NCBI RefSeq assembly: GCF_036850765.1
Contig: NC_089496.1
Location: 103,681,767-103,745,766 of the forward strand
Reading direction: 5' to 3'
DNA: 64,000 nt
Origin: Saccopteryx bilineata
Taxonomy: Eukaryota; Chordata; Mammalia; Chiroptera; Emballonuridae
The position numbers and the translations under genes are program-made. Below, piece by piece: positions 1 through 11,860 of the stretch (the stretch's first letter is position 1; every line of letters starts with the position of its first letter). Below the pieces are notes generated by a model. It had not been told where the DNA came from and did not search any database. It saw nothing but the letters and a program-made list of their open reading frames with translations.

Positions 1-529
1 ATAGGGTGAAAAAATTTATTAACTAAGTAACTAAAGAGCTTAAAAAGTCAACTTTAACGCACCACAGAAGTAGCGACTACGGCAGAGGGCAGTCACCATG
101 CCTAGGGCTGGAGCGACAAGGGAAGAAAAAGGTTAGATTATTTAAGGTAGAACCTCACAGGAGGGACAGGTGAGGAGCAACCCACACCTCGGAGGAGGAA
201 GCACTGGGCCAAATAGCTGTCCCTAAAGGGACACCATGAGCTAGTTCTGCAAGTGCCGGGAAGACTGTCATCTGAGAGCTCAGCCACTGCCCCAGAAAGG
301 AACTGCAGCTGCAGAGGGGAAGCAGAGAGGTTTGGGACGCTCATAGCAACAGGAAGCTGGAGTCTCTCCTTCCCCCTCCATCTCCCTCTAGCGCCCCCTG
401 TTGGCAGAGCTTCCCAAGAACTGGTGGCAAAGCTATAATGGGGTCTGCAGGGTCCCGAAGAGCAGGGGCAGCGCCAGAGATAGCAATTAGTTCTGGAATC
501 CTAAAGCGTTTCTAACTGGGCCTTAATTC
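1..529. other. Unassigned sequence at window start
   Basis: I see no exon here. A minus-strand AATAAA (plus strand TTTATT at 15-20) would fit the 3' end of a minus-strand transcript lying to the right, but no coding exon supports one. Short open frames on both strands are not recognisable. A strong CTCF-like site at 388-406 is listed separately. Confidence 0.4.
388..406 (-). promoter_or_regulatory. Candidate CTCF binding site
   Basis: Read on the minus strand the core is CCAACAGGGGGCGCTAG, close to the CTCF consensus (CCASYAGGGGGCGC). The site is not within a SINE or other repeat that I recognise. CTCF would bind here to anchor chromatin loops; occupancy is inference. Confidence 0.6.
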
Positions 530-534
530 ATATA

Positions 535-604
535 CATTTCTGTATTTTTTCAGTGAGATAATACTGGACATAGGAGAGGTGCTCAATAAATACTCATAGA
601 ATTG
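535..604 (+). repeat. MIR/L2-type 3' tail fragment
   Basis: The stretch GAGGTGCTCAATAAATACTC resembles the common 3' end of mammalian MIR/L2 elements (…GTGCTCAATAAATGTTTG…). Only the tail is recognisable. Confidence 0.45.
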
Positions 605-779
605 ACGGTGGGACCGCATTTTTGAGCTCAAGTCTTCCGGAGTGGCATTTAGACCGTGCCAGGCTTACTTAGGCCGGAGCGTGAGCAGCAGAGCTCACTG
701 AACTTGTGCCCTCCACCAGCTGACATGGGCTCCACTTTCACCTGAATGGACGTGGGGACGGGAATATTCTTTTTATTCT

Positions 780-1275
780 TATATTTTCAGTATTTAAGCA
801 CATTTGGTGAAAAATATTCAGAAAAGTAAAAAGTAATGCATTTTTGAAATCACCCAGTATTCTACCTAAAGACAAAGAGTACTGATGCCTATTTACATCT
901 TTTCTGACCCTTTATGCAGATTTTGTTTTATTTTATACCATAATAACCAGTTAAATATAAAACTCTGTATTCTGATTTTTTTTCCACTCAGCCTTATGTG
1001 ACAAACATTTTCCTTGTTATGACAAAGTCTCTGAAAACTTTTTTTTTTTAATGACTGTGCACTATTCCTTTGAGGGGGTTGTTCCATAATTTACCCAACC
1101 AGTTTTTCATGGTTGAACATTTCGGTGATTTCCAATTTCTCGGTCTCCTAAATGATGCTTCAATAAACATATTCATGCATAACAGCTTTTCTCTACCCAG
1201 AATTATTTCCCTAGGAAAAGTGACTCAGAAGGAATTACTGAGTTGAAGGGTATTAACTTAAGAACAAGCATAATG
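780..1275 (-). repeat. L1/HAL1-type LINE 3' fragment, antisense
   Basis: The plus strand reads as the reverse of an old LINE-1 3' region: TTCAATAAACATATTCATGC followed by a degraded 'GGAATTACTGAGTTGAAGGGTAT', which matches the well-known 'GGAATTGCTGGGTCAAAGGGTAT' of antisense L1 3' UTRs. It has no open frame of interest. Both boundaries are approximate. Confidence 0.55.
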
Positions 1276-1800
1276 GGCTTTGGAGTCGGGAAGACCAGTA
1301 AGAACAGCTGGATTGCGCCCTGACTGGGCGGGGCCCTAGGGACCCAAGGCAGTAAGGAATCCAGCTCTTGCTCCTTGATGGGAAAGAACATGGGGCTAGA
1401 TTTTATCTGTCCTGGGTAGTAATACCTTGGCCAAGCTGGATGGTGTCTGAGCCTTCCTCACAGAGACACAGACAGAGACGTGGGGACGGAGGGACAGGGA
1501 CCGAGGGAGAGGGTCTTCCCATGTTTCTGCCGGATCTGAACCCGTGTCTTCAGCCTGCAGAAGATTCTGAGGAGGAACACAGCCCCGCGGGCCTCTAGCC
1601 TTGCCTCTTTGGAAACACCTGGAACCAGTACTCCCGTCAAGTAATCCATTTTGTCACTATTGTCCTGGTGGCAGATTGCCCCTTCTGTGTGTCTTCCTAG
1701 GGAGGACAGCCCGACTGTGACAGTCGTGAGAGCGACCAGGAACTCCTGAGGTCTGCCCGGGAGCTGTGCTCCGCAGGGCCCTGGGCACCACGTGTGACGC

Positions 1801-1832
1801 AGGGGAGGCAGGACCCAGGGGAGGCAGGACCC
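1801..1832. repeat. 16-bp perfect tandem duplication
   Basis: AGGGGAGGCAGGACCC occurs twice back to back (1801-1816 and 1817-1832) without a mismatch. The identity suggests a recent duplication or polymorphic minisatellite seed. Confidence 0.9.
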
Positions 1833-2319
1833 AGTGTGGCTCACTGACCCCTTCAAGTTGGGGGAGCCTGAGCAGAAAAATCAAGGCTGGTGCTCTTCTT
1901 TTGTTAAACTAAGTGTTAAAAAAAAATCATGTAAGATGTAGTACATAAAATGTTGAAGCCAGTTCCTTAAACTCCCTGAGACCAGAAGATAATGGGAGAA
2001 GGGAGAGTGAAAACCAGCTAGGAGTGTCTTTTGACTTTTTTTTAAGGCTGGGACACCCTTATGTCAAGCCCCTGGGGGAGAAGCGCGGCAGAAATGCAGA
2101 GCAAGGGACCGGAGTGATGGAGAACGGCAAGGACATCCTGCGGCTCGGAGGTCCTCGGGGAGAAAACCCACAGCCGGCTTCGAGGCCAATGGGTGGAACT
2201 TTCCAGCAAGAGCAAACGTGGAGGGTATTTATTTCCTGCCTCCCTTTCTCCTGGAGCCACAGAATTCTTCGGGAGGCCTCCAGGACCTCCGCTAAACCTG
2301 CACCATGAAACGAGGAATT

Positions 2320-2480
2320 CTGTTTGGCCAGAAAGCTCGGAGCCCTTCGCCGGCCAACGCTGCACAGGCCGCATGCGGAGCGGGCCTCCCCAGCGCGCTC
2401 CTGCTGAACAAAGCCACTTGAAAACGATCCAGGCAGTGACAAAGCACCACCGGCAACTGAGCCTTCGCAAGTCGGTGGAA
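2320..2480. other. Local CpG cluster
   Basis: This stretch holds roughly sixteen CpGs in about 150 bp (for example GCCTCCCCAGCGCGCTCC and GGCCGCATGCGGAGCGGG), in sharp contrast to the CpG-poor flanks. It is too short for a classical CpG island. It could be a small promoter or enhancer spared from methylation, but I see no exon or TATA element beside it. Confidence 0.5.
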
Positions 2481-3502
2481 AACGAACTCTTCCTCCTCTG
2501 AGACTAACCCTTGGCCACCTGGGTCAATAATTATGGAGTTGTTTGGACTAGAAGGAACAGCGCTGGGTCATTTAGTCCATTCCCATGCGCTGCGGTGGGG
2601 TCCCGTTCATTACTCTAAACAACCTGTAATAAAGAGGTCCCTCCTCTGGCTCAGAATAGCTCCAGGGATGGAAATTCCACTTTCTTTGGCAGTTCATTCC
2701 CTTGTTTTGCTTGTTCTCTTGTCCTGCACAATCCCTCTGGTGTGGGCTTTTTTTTCTTTTTTTTCTTTTTAACTTCTGCAAGCCCCTAGCCCTGTTCTCC
2801 CTCCTGTAATTTAAGCCACTGAAAGGGATTCCTCCGATAACATCTACTCACCTATTGTGAAACTGCTCGGGGCTGTTGTCTTCCTGAGACTGAACAAGGT
2901 GCAGCCTCTTCACTGTTCTGTCCTCCAAATCCTGAGTGGCTTTCTTTTGTGTGTTGGGAGGTTTTCTCCACCCCTTCGCCAAACTCTTCGAAAATCACTG
3001 CATCTTAAGAAAAAGGGAGAACTAGCAACAGCATTGTGGGGAGTGACAAGGATGCCCCAGGTTTGTCACTTCATGGGTCCCAGGAAGTCTGATGGCAGCT
3101 CTTATTTCCGCTAGAGTGTGACAATGAAACAATTTTCCCCCATGGATTGTCAAGGGTTTCTCAGGGATATTTGAAAAGTTGGTGTTGAGGAAAACACATA
3201 TATGGAAGACATTTGCAAGTATACCTACCTCCTTTACAAATAAGACCCCACCCCAAGGCTGTTGTTCATTTTCTCTCTGAATAGCTATCTATCTCTATAT
3301 CTTTCTCTCTCTTCTTCACACCCCTTTCCCCCCACCCACCCACCCAACCCCCTGCTCTGGGTCTCTCTTCCTGTTCTCCAGTCTTTCCTCAGCTCCCTTG
3401 GGCACCCCACCCACCCACACAGACACAGCTGCCCTGGGGTAAACCCCAGGCTTCTTTTGAAGTTCAGCTGTTCCACACAGGCAGCTGGCTGGCAGGCTGA
3501 GC

Positions 3503-3518
3503 TTGGCGCCCCCTGGCC
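3503..3518 (-). promoter_or_regulatory. Weak candidate CTCF site
   Basis: The minus strand reads GGCCAGGGGGCGCCAA, sharing the AGGGGGCGC core of CTCF sites but lacking the preferred CCA before it. Kept at low confidence. Confidence 0.35.
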
Positions 3519-3809
3519 TCCTTCTCACTGGTCAGAGCCCTGGACTGCACTCGGGGACATCGGAGATAATCTGAACCTCATTCTGTCTTCTCAAGCATCA
3601 GCAGGGTGCGTGACTTCAGCTTGCCTCCACCCCTCCTCCAGGCACCCAGTTCTGAAGAATGGTGGGTGCTTTCTCTGGATTTGTGCCTGCCCCCCACTTC
3701 GATCAATTGCCATTCGATTTTTAACCAGTTAAAGAGTTGAGATAAATGATCCTAGGTGTGATAAAAGTCCTGACTCACTCAAAGCCTCCCCTCCTCTAAA
3801 AAGACCCCC

Positions 3810-3832
3810 CACACACACACACACACACACAC
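3810..3832. repeat. (CA)n microsatellite
   Basis: About eleven uninterrupted CA units that follow a short C run. Confidence 0.95.
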
Positions 3833-4139
3833 CACCCTAATCCACTCCAATCTGTCACTTCTAGGTCATTGCCTTTCAGCATAAGGACAATGGACTCCTA
3901 GCATCAGGTAAGGTGATGTCACTGGTAATTCAGGTGGTCTACTTTATTGTTGCCTGAGCTTTAAATGATTGCCAGTTTAAAACACTGCTGAATGAAGTTG
4001 GGAATAATTATCCTGGTCTGCTTCTGCACAGCAATGTGCATTTGTTGTCAAGAGGGAAGGTGCTCAGTCATTTTGTGGCTTGTCTGAGCAAAATCTGGAC
4101 TTTTTTTGAAATGAAAAACATCGAGCATCCTGAGTTAGC

Positions 4140-4350
4140 TAACACTGAGTGGCTACTGAAGTTCTACAAGTGCTTGGAACTTGGTAAAAATGCAAATTCC
4201 CAGGCCCACTCCGGATTCAGCAGATCAGCCTCTCTGGGGAGGGGGCCAGGTGTCTGCACCTTGACCCACCCCCACAGCTTGCCCTTGGTCAGAAACACAG
4301 CTTGGAGCTCAGGGCCCGGGAGGCACGTCTTTGGCATCACGTTGTGCTTT
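4140..4350 (+). repeat. MER5/MER20-like hAT-Charlie fragment
   Basis: AAAAATGCAAATTCCCAGGC, followed by CCACTCCGGATTCAGCAGATC, follows the pattern of mammalian MER5-type non-autonomous hAT elements (…AATGCAGATTCCCGGGCC…). It is strongly diverged and its ends are not resolved. Confidence 0.4.
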
Positions 4351-4710
4351 CCTGTCCCTGGACTTCCCAGTCACTCCACACCTCCTCTGCTCACCCTTGG
4401 GGGCAAGGGTGAGCTCACCCATGTCTCTGAATCCCCTATAAATTGAGTCAGTACACCTTTATGTGCCCAATGTAACAGGCCGGTGCAGTGAGCCCTGTGG
4501 AGCCAGCTGCCTGATGTTTCCACGGGACGCTGAATAGATACTCAATGAACTAGTGTTGGTTAATCCTTCTTTGTTACCTCTGTCCTCTTTCAAAGGACTG
4601 TGCCCATGCAAGTCCTCCCACAGCCCGCCAGCCATGACTCTTCTTCCATGACTCATGTTATGGGACAAATACTATTCCAACCAGGACGTAGGGCAAACAC
4701 GGCACCTACT

Positions 4711-5085
4711 GGCCCTGGCCAGTCGGCTCAGCGGTAGAGCGTTGGGTATGTAGAAGTCCCCAGTTTGATTCCTGGCCAGGGCACTCAGGAGAAGCGTCTA
4801 TCTGCTTCTCCACCCTTTCCCCTCTCCTTCCTCTTTGTCTCTCTCTTCCCCTCCCATAGCCAAGGCTCCATTGGAGCAAAGTTGGCCTGGACACTGAGGA
4901 TGGCTCTATGGCCTCTGCCTCAGGTGCTAGAATGGCTCTGGTTGCAACAGAGCAACAGCCCAGATGGGCAGAGCATCACCCCCTGATGGGCATGCTGGGT
5001 GGATCCCAGTTGGGCGCATGGCGGGAGTCTGTCTCTCTGCCTCCCCACTTCTCATTTCAAAAAAATCCCCAAAAAACAAAAAAAG
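4711..5085 (+). mobile_element. tRNA-derived SINE (bat VES/Rhin-like, long type)
   Basis: The head GGCCCTGGCCAGTCGGCTC begins a tRNA-related region with A- and B-box similarity. It is followed by a C/T-rich stretch, a unique body (TCCATTGGAGCAAAGTTGGC) and an A-rich tail. Target-site duplications CACGGCACCTACT (4698-4710) and CATGGCACCTACT (5086-5098) frame it, so this is a full-length L1-mobilised insertion. The B box (GTTTGATTCC) is decayed and the CTCF-like motif found in other copies is mutated, so this is an older copy. Confidence 0.9.
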
Positions 5086-5098
5086 CATGGCACCTACT

Positions 5099-6298
5099 TC
5101 GTAGAGTGACAGGGAGGTTTAAATGACACGACACATGTGACATGCTCAGAATGACATCCTGAATGTGGTAAACCCTCGGTACATTAGCTTCCACTACTGC
5201 AATGATGAAGACGATGAGCAGGAGAAAGAGTGAGAAGATGATGACAATCACTCAACTGAGATTTTAAAGAACACAATTTGAGGTGTTCACTGGGGCGAAG
5301 CTATAACCTCAGATGGGGACTCCTCCCAGGCCTGGTGCAGAGCGGTAGTCATCCCTCTGCTCCTGCAGGATCGTGGCGGTACCAGGAAGAGGCGTCCGGG
5401 GCCACGTTCATCCAGATGGAGGAAACACGCCCATTGGCCGTGCATCCCTTCCTGTCCCCACCAAGAGCACAACTCTCCCCCTACTCGTGCCCTCATTGGT
5501 CAGTTCTGTCTCCTTTCCTTATCAGACCTTTGCTGGGGGCTGACTGCCTGTGAATTCCTTGCTCCGCCCCAGCTTCTGGGCCGCACCTTCCAACTGGCCA
5601 GTAACTCACAGAAATAACCGGTATTAACCCCAAGACTGTTCCATCCTAACAGCAGAATGGGAACACCGTCAAATTTCCAAAGAGCGCATCTCTAAAGGTA
5701 GAATTTCAGTAGATATTATTTTTTATTTCTACATATAAATGTTAAATGTATACATTTATGGTCCATTTACTTCCCAAGGACTGAATGAAGCTTGCTCTAG
5801 AACACATTCAGCAGAACTTCGAACAGTGAAAGGGAAAGAGTAAGGTGTTTTAGTGGTCAGCGGGGGAGGTCAGCTCACTGTTTCTCCTGTGTCACTATTC
5901 CCTAACCAGGCCCGCGTGGCCAGTGCAGCTCCGCACTCCATTGAACCCCGACCTTCCTAGCAAATGAAACAAATTAATGGGAAGGAGACTTCCTCGGTTT
6001 CTGACCACAAGCCACGGGCTCCTGGTGAAGATGGCTCTGAGAGGTTTAGTAAGGCAGGGGACAGACTGGAAATGACAGCTGGCACCCCAACCTTAGGTTT
6101 AAGCCGTGCTCAGTGACGGCTTGATGGGGCTGGAGACACAAGATCTTGCCAAAGCTGGCCAGTTTCCAGAGCACTGCTGCCCACCATGAGGCTGGACATG
6201 GACGGTCCATGGACACACATAGGGACAGCTTAGCTGGGTGAGGGGTGGGGTCTTACCTGAAATAGAATGAGGACCGTAAGTTCCTCCTTGGAGAGAGT
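5099..6298. other. Unique, unassigned sequence
   Basis: I recognise no gene or repeat. Open frames reach only 91 codons and look random. Confidence 0.5.
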
Positions 6299-6342
6299 GA
6301 GTGTGTGTGTGTGTACGTGTGTGTGCGCGCGCGTGCGCGTGC
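6299..6342. repeat. (TG)n/(CG)n alternating purine-pyrimidine tract
   Basis: A GT run passes into GTGCGCGCGCGTGCGCGTGC. The alternating purine-pyrimidine pattern with CG steps is a typical Z-DNA-prone sequence. Confidence 0.9.
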
Positions 6343-6482
6343 AGGCACCACCCTCATCACTGGGGCGTCCTTTCTGTTACTAGAACAAGAATGGCTTTCC
6401 TTGGTTCTGAAAGCAACCCTCACCTCACTCCAGCCCTGGGTGCACACCACCGTCCCCACCACGCTGCTGTCCCTTCCCTCCT

Positions 6483-6494
6483 CCCCCCCCCCCC
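6483..6494. repeat. Poly-C run
   Basis: Twelve consecutive C residues. This is prone to sequencing and replication slippage. Confidence 0.9.
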
Positions 6495-8508
6495 AGACAT
6501 CCAGGACAAAGAAGACACACAACTTAGGAAGGTGAGATGCCTTTTAAAAATTAGACAAAATCTTCCAGGGTTTATTTCCTTTATCTCTAGACCTACATCC
6601 ATTAACCCACACTCGCAGACAATCGGAGCCGCTGTTCAGGAAGGCAGCTCAAATGGGTCGAAACTGCCATTGTATATCCAGGAAAGACAGAGACACACAC
6701 AGATTTTTTTTTTTTTAATGCCCGTTTCCAGGGAACCAGCTCCTGCTGAATGCGGCCTGATAGAAATTCCAGATAAACTCTCACGGACTCTGCTAATCAT
6801 AAAATGCCACTTAACAGACAATTTGCACCGTCTGTGAGCTGCTCCCATGCGCTGTTTCTTTTTTAGCTGTTCTAAACTCTATCTCATCAAACACTTATCT
6901 TTTAACTGTACCGAGCGGCATTTAAAATGATAAATTTCAGAAGAAGGGAAGAGAGAAGGTGTTTCGTGAATAACTAGAACCAGACAACAGCCAAGGAGAT
7001 GTCTGTCTTTCTTGTGAAGAATTCAAACCCTGAGCTGCGACTGTTCTGGGCCTGAGTCTCTTTGCTGTCATAAGACCTCTCGCCACTATGATACACTTGC
7101 AAGGTGATGCCTGGTTCTTTTTCCAGGCCCCACCGTGATGTCCAGATTCTGTCACTAATGGCCAGCTCTTTAAACTGTTACAATTCAGATGGGTTTTACT
7201 TTCTGGCTCTTTTTGAATGTTGCTGTCTATCAAGTGGAAAAAATTATCTTTCAGAAGTTGTTGGGTTTTTTTTTTTTTATCTTCCATTGCTTAAACAATC
7301 TTCTGTATGGTTGAGAAAAACCCAAAGCTGACAGCTTTCTTGACTCGGGTTTCTAGCAAACTCCTCTCCCCTCCCCCCACTCTCACCCCCATCTGCTTAT
7401 AATTTAATGCTCTGTATGTTTTAATCATTTCATTAGGCATGTCTTTATTTTGAAATGCAACTAATTCTTTAGTTCAAACAAACAGCCAGTAATTCCAAAA
7501 ATGAGACCATTCTTTTCTTTTGGGCAGAGCTTGGCTTAGAAGAAATATCACACCTATTTGGAGAAGGGTGAAAGAATTCAAGTGCTCTTCAATTTTTTTC
7601 AAAGCATTGATTCTTGAAAAGTAGGCAGGACCTTAGAAATTTCTTGATTCTCTCCATAGGTAGCGAACTATCTTTTGAAGAAATTGTCTCATGTCTTTCT
7701 GAATGCATCGTGATAAGGCTGTTTTTATTAGTTAGGGTTACCAGCATATAAACTAAAAAAAAAACAAAAACAAAAAAACTACTATGTCATGATATACTTC
7801 GTTCTTACACTTGGTGACAAAGGACACAAAGAGAGAACTGACCTGGCCATCGAGCTTGTATATTTTATGAGCTTATTTTCTTTATAGGAGTTTACCTTCA
7901 TTAAGGCAAGAAGGATCGTATTCGAGGGGAAAGATAATTTACAAAGTATTTCATATAATTTATTTCTGTTGTCCCTGACATTCAAATATAGTCTATATTT
8001 TAAAAAATGAAGTTACTGAAATTCCCAGGAGCATCTTCAATCTGAACACGATATTGATGGCCCAATCTATAAAATTGATATCTTTGGTTTCTGATACTTG
8101 TATTAATTTCTGGCAATAAAACGTTCTTTCCACATTTTGGAAGCACAAGTAACATTTAACATAGAGTAGACACTTAGTAAGTGTTTGTTGAAGCGTTGGT
8201 AGATAAACCAGTAGGATACACATTGACATTTAATATTTGTTTTCTTAATTCAGCCCCAAGTGCCAAAGTTTATTAACATTTATACATGGCAAACGCTACA
8301 GTGCGCTTTCTGATGGAGGCTCTTTCAGAGGAGATTTCCCTAATTCCAAACTATAAATCATAACCATGTAAGTTTCCATATAAAGATTGAAATGATAATG
8401 ATAATGTAATAGTGACGTTGTCTCGAAGGAATTAATTGTCTTGGAACACATTTGGGAAGTTATCGACAGATGGGAAGCCAGTGTGGCTGACACAAATGGT
8501 TGTCATAC
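6495..8508. other. Unique AT-rich sequence, no gene seen
   Basis: I find no exon or recognisable repeat. Several homopolymer runs (T near 6706 and 7268, A near 7757) occur. Scattered TTTAAAAT/TAATTT motifs and low CpG would suit conserved non-coding DNA, but conservation cannot be judged from one sequence. Confidence 0.45.
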
Positions 8509-8524
8509 GCCATCTAGTGGCTGT
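8508..8524 (-). promoter_or_regulatory. Candidate CTCF binding site
   Basis: The minus strand reads CAGCCACTAGATGGCG, a near-ideal CTCF core (CCACTAGATGGC). It sits in unique DNA just upstream of a T23 run. It has the same motif orientation as the sites at 388-406 and 18517-18533. Confidence 0.65.
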
Positions 8525-8556
8525 ATGTAAAACTGCGCTCATTCCTCAGGAAAGGC

Positions 8557-8579
8557 TTTTTTTTTTTTTTTTTTTTTTT
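8557..8579. repeat. Poly-T run (T23)
   Basis: A 23-base T run. It could be the reverse-strand tail of a retroposed sequence, but no body is recognisable on its right side. Confidence 0.85.
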
Positions 8580-11500
8580 GAACCAGTTTGCCTTGCTCGG
8601 AATTTCAGTGCCTGTCGGGCAGCCAAAGCACATTTGTTTGTCTTGAAGGCTTTAAACTGAGAGGGGCCACTGAGGAAAGCAAGACACTGTCCTCCAAAAT
8701 CTCTGCTAAGAACAGCTAAGAAGTAACCAGTCAGAGAAGCGAAACTGAGAAGCAGTTGGAGGAACCTTTGGCTACCACAGTCGTGGTATATATAGCAAGC
8801 GAGGTAAGTAGCATGACATTGTCTGCTACATTTTCCCCCACGGAAACCGTCGCTGTGTGCAGAAATCCGTGACCTGGCCGTGACTTCACAATCCAAAGGG
8901 CTTGTTTGCAGTGATTCACAGTCTGATTTTTCTTAACTTTCTCATTTGGAGCCTTTATAGAAAAATTAATAAATCCAAAATTAATAACAAGAACCAAGTT
9001 ACCTCCAGGTTTATTCTTGTAGTGCCAGGTAGTCCAAAGTAGAGTGAACATTCTGAGTTCTTGTATTATATCATCTTTATCTTCAAGGCGATTCAGAGTG
9101 AGACAGTAAGTCATTTAGGTATAAATTTCAGACACACACACACAAATAATCACTAAGTAAGCCGTGTACAAGTGCGGTGGAAGGGAGGAAAGAGCATCTG
9201 ATATTTGAGAGTAAACAACTAAAATTAAGACAAAGTGCTTAGGAATCCCGCGGACAGGACAATTTTGCATCTCCCCATTTATTTCCCACGCTTTCTACGG
9301 TGCCTGAAAAACATCGCTTTCAAAGTCAGTTAACTGCTTCTTAAGATCATCAAATAAGAAACACTTTAGTGTATTAGTACCGAATTAGGAAATCCTACAA
9401 GATCATTTCCCCTTCATGTTCAGGTCAGTTTCTACCAATCAATATATGCTTTTAGTATAAAAATGCTCGGCATAAGAGATAACTCTGTCTGCCTGTTGAG
9501 CTACCATCCTGATCCCTGTGTTGTGATACGACTTCGGCTGCATCTCAAATGTATCTTTGTCGCTTTCTTTATCAAAGGGCTATTTACTGGAAGGGAAATG
9601 GTCAGTGGAAGGTGTCTGGATCTCCCTTTTTAGAGAAGGCTGTTAGCAAGTCGCAACAGGAAGAAGCTGACGATTATACTAGTGAAGTCACGTAGCAAGA
9701 AATCCTGAAATATTTTATCACTTCGGTGCACTATTTTCAATTAAAAATCCACTGTCTGAAAGTTAGAATTATAAAAACATACACCAGTACGTACAAACAG
9801 GTCAGACGTGGGGCTTCGGTCTCTGCTGTCACCTGTGTATTCGGATGTCTAAAAAGATTTCTTTTCCCCCCCGCAACCCTTCCTGCTTTCCTTAATCTTA
9901 AATGTTCAAAGTGATTGCGTTTTTTCCCCCAGAACATTTACCTATTAACCGATGTTATCGTTGAAAAGGACTCATTTTCGGCTGTTCTGTGCCTCACTCT
10001 AAATCCTAAGTCTTAGTAGGATGAGAGAGGAGAAAAATAAATTTTGTAAAATTCCAGTCTCTGGCCCTTGGCTTTTTTGTGCCTTTCCTTTTCTATCAGT
10101 CTTCTGCACTTCTGCCATAATCCAGCTAAAGGCTGATGTAAATGCTTTTCCTCGCATGTCAACACGACACCTTTAAGTGTACCCCAAAATTATAATGAAT
10201 AAAAAATTTTAAATTCTCTGTCCTTGGCCAGACAGGAGCGTGTGGTTAAAGCCATCTGTGGCTGCTGTGACACCCTGTGCAGTATCTGACTCGCTCTCCT
10301 CTGTCCACGTTATAGAGATGTTGCTGGGATCAACGGAGACCATCTCGGCCAGTTTGGGGCTCTGGAGGACATCAATGCAATGCATTGTTTTGCCAGCTCT
10401 GGCTGGAGGGTGTAGGGCAAAGTAAAATTAAGACCTCTTTTATTGTGAAGCACAGTTGGGCAGTTTGATCTGTAAGTCCTTGGGTAATTGGAGTCTCTGC
10501 CGCATGTGGAGGTGGGGTCTGAGCAACTTACCCCCGCATACCCACGTGGGGGTACCGCTTGGCCTCCCACCGATCCGGCTCATATTCGGGTTCTGCCTGG
10601 ACACGGACGTCATTTATGAGCTGAGACAATGACAAATTGGAGATTCTGAACAGAGGATATGCTGTTTGTTACCAGGTACACAGAAGGAAATCGAAGCTAT
10701 TCTGCATTTGGAGGGCTCCCCTCATCACATTCCACAGCCTACCCTCCGCAATAATGCTGTTTTCTGAGCAAACTTCACTACCTGTGTGTCACACTGGATT
10801 TCCATGAAACATACCTGCCCACCCCACAGCACTGCCCATGCCCTTCCCTCGAGCTCAAAAAGATGATTGGTTTCCATGCCACTCACTCAACAAGTAGTTA
10901 CTGGGCACCTACGGGACTCCAGGCACCCAGCTAGCTGGGAACCCTCCCCACCCCATCTTTTGTCCTCAACAAGCAGGGTAGCGACTGTCCTGTCCCAGTC
11001 TGCCTAGAAAGAAGGGGTTTCAGAGCTATGGTGCTTTGGGCTTTGGAACTGGTACAGCCCCTGACAAACTGAGACTGTTGCCCACTCCACAACGAGCCCA
11101 GTGTGTATCATCTTCTAAGGCTTGTCCTCTTAACAAGAAGTGTGTGCCCCTGTCCACACAGGTGGGTCCTTCATGCGTGTTTTCACGTCTAAGACCCAGA
11201 AATTCCACAGTTTTGAGTTAGGCAGGATACAGCTATTATCCAAACCAACCACTGCCTTTTCTAAGCAGAGGACGGAACAAGGTTTTCAGGGACTGGCAAT
11301 TCAACAAGCTCTATTGGTAACAAGCCAGTCACATTTTGCAAACCTCAAGAGGTTCTGGGCAGCAGGGAGCCCAGGAGAGGCCCAAGTGCATTGGTGGCCC
11401 TCTGTGAATGGTTTGGCCCTGTCAATGTCACATGTTTCTCCAGGCGGTGATGAGAATTCTGATACCTGGAGGTCTGCCTTCCCCCACTAAGGGAAGTTGC

Positions 11501-11659
11501 TGCATTCGCCCAAGTCCATTGGTGAGTCTGTGAGAAACTTCTTTCATACCTTGGTTGTCAGCACGACCCTGCAGGCACGCTGTGGGTACCCCTGGGTCAA
11601 TAGTCCTATAGGGCCCCCATGGGACAGGGACAGGGGCAGGGGCTGAGGACAGAAGCCAG
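8580..11659. other. Unique sequence, no gene seen
   Basis: I find no defensible exon. A minus-strand frame at 8731-9114 stays open for 127 codons but is AT-rich, crosses splice-like motifs and is not recognisable. A possible L2 tail lies near 10885-10930 (GTTACTGGGCACCTACGGG). The rest is unremarkable. Confidence 0.45.
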
Positions 11660-11860
11660 AGAATGTGCACTTTGCCACCAAACTGTCTGGCTTGGAAGCC
11701 TAACTCAGTGACCTTGGATAAGTCACGTTATGTCCCTATACCTCAGTTTCCCCATCTGTAAAATGGGGACAATAACAGTATCTCTCTCTCCCTAAGGAGT
11801 AAATGAGTCAATATATAAATATATACAATACTTAAAACAGAGCCTGGTGCAGAGTCACAC
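11660..11860 (+). repeat. MIR SINE
   Basis: The diagnostic MIR core is clear: TGACCTTGGATAAGTCACG, then CCTCAGTTTCCCCATCTGTA, then AAATGGGGACAATAACAGTA. The tail ends near GAGCCTGGTGCA. This is an ancient tRNA-derived mammalian SINE. Confidence 0.9.

Larger units (their letters stand above)
1276..4139. other. Unique, unassigned sequence
   Basis: I recognise no gene. Frames up to 156 codons are open on both strands at once and have no recognisable protein composition. Notable inside: a 16-bp tandem duplication (1801-1832), a CpG cluster (2320-2480), a C-rich tract near 3325-3420, a CTCF-like site (3503-3518) and a CA repeat (3810-3832). Confidence 0.5.

Noticed and set aside
2042..2470. 142-codon minus-strand frame over the CpG cluster
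   Set aside because: GC-rich stop-poor DNA with three overlapping frames; no known protein features.
4711..4800. tRNA-like A and B boxes at the starts of many elements (also at 20755, 39045, 59187, 63717)
   Set aside because: They belong to SINE heads with target-site duplications and A tails, not to functional tRNA genes.
6301..6837. 178-codon frame beginning in a GT/CG repeat
   Set aside because: It starts in a microsatellite and crosses a poly-C and a poly-T run. No recognisable domain.
8731..9114. 127-codon minus-strand frame in unique DNA
   Set aside because: AT-rich, not recognisable, no phase-matched splice partners found. Kept only as a note.
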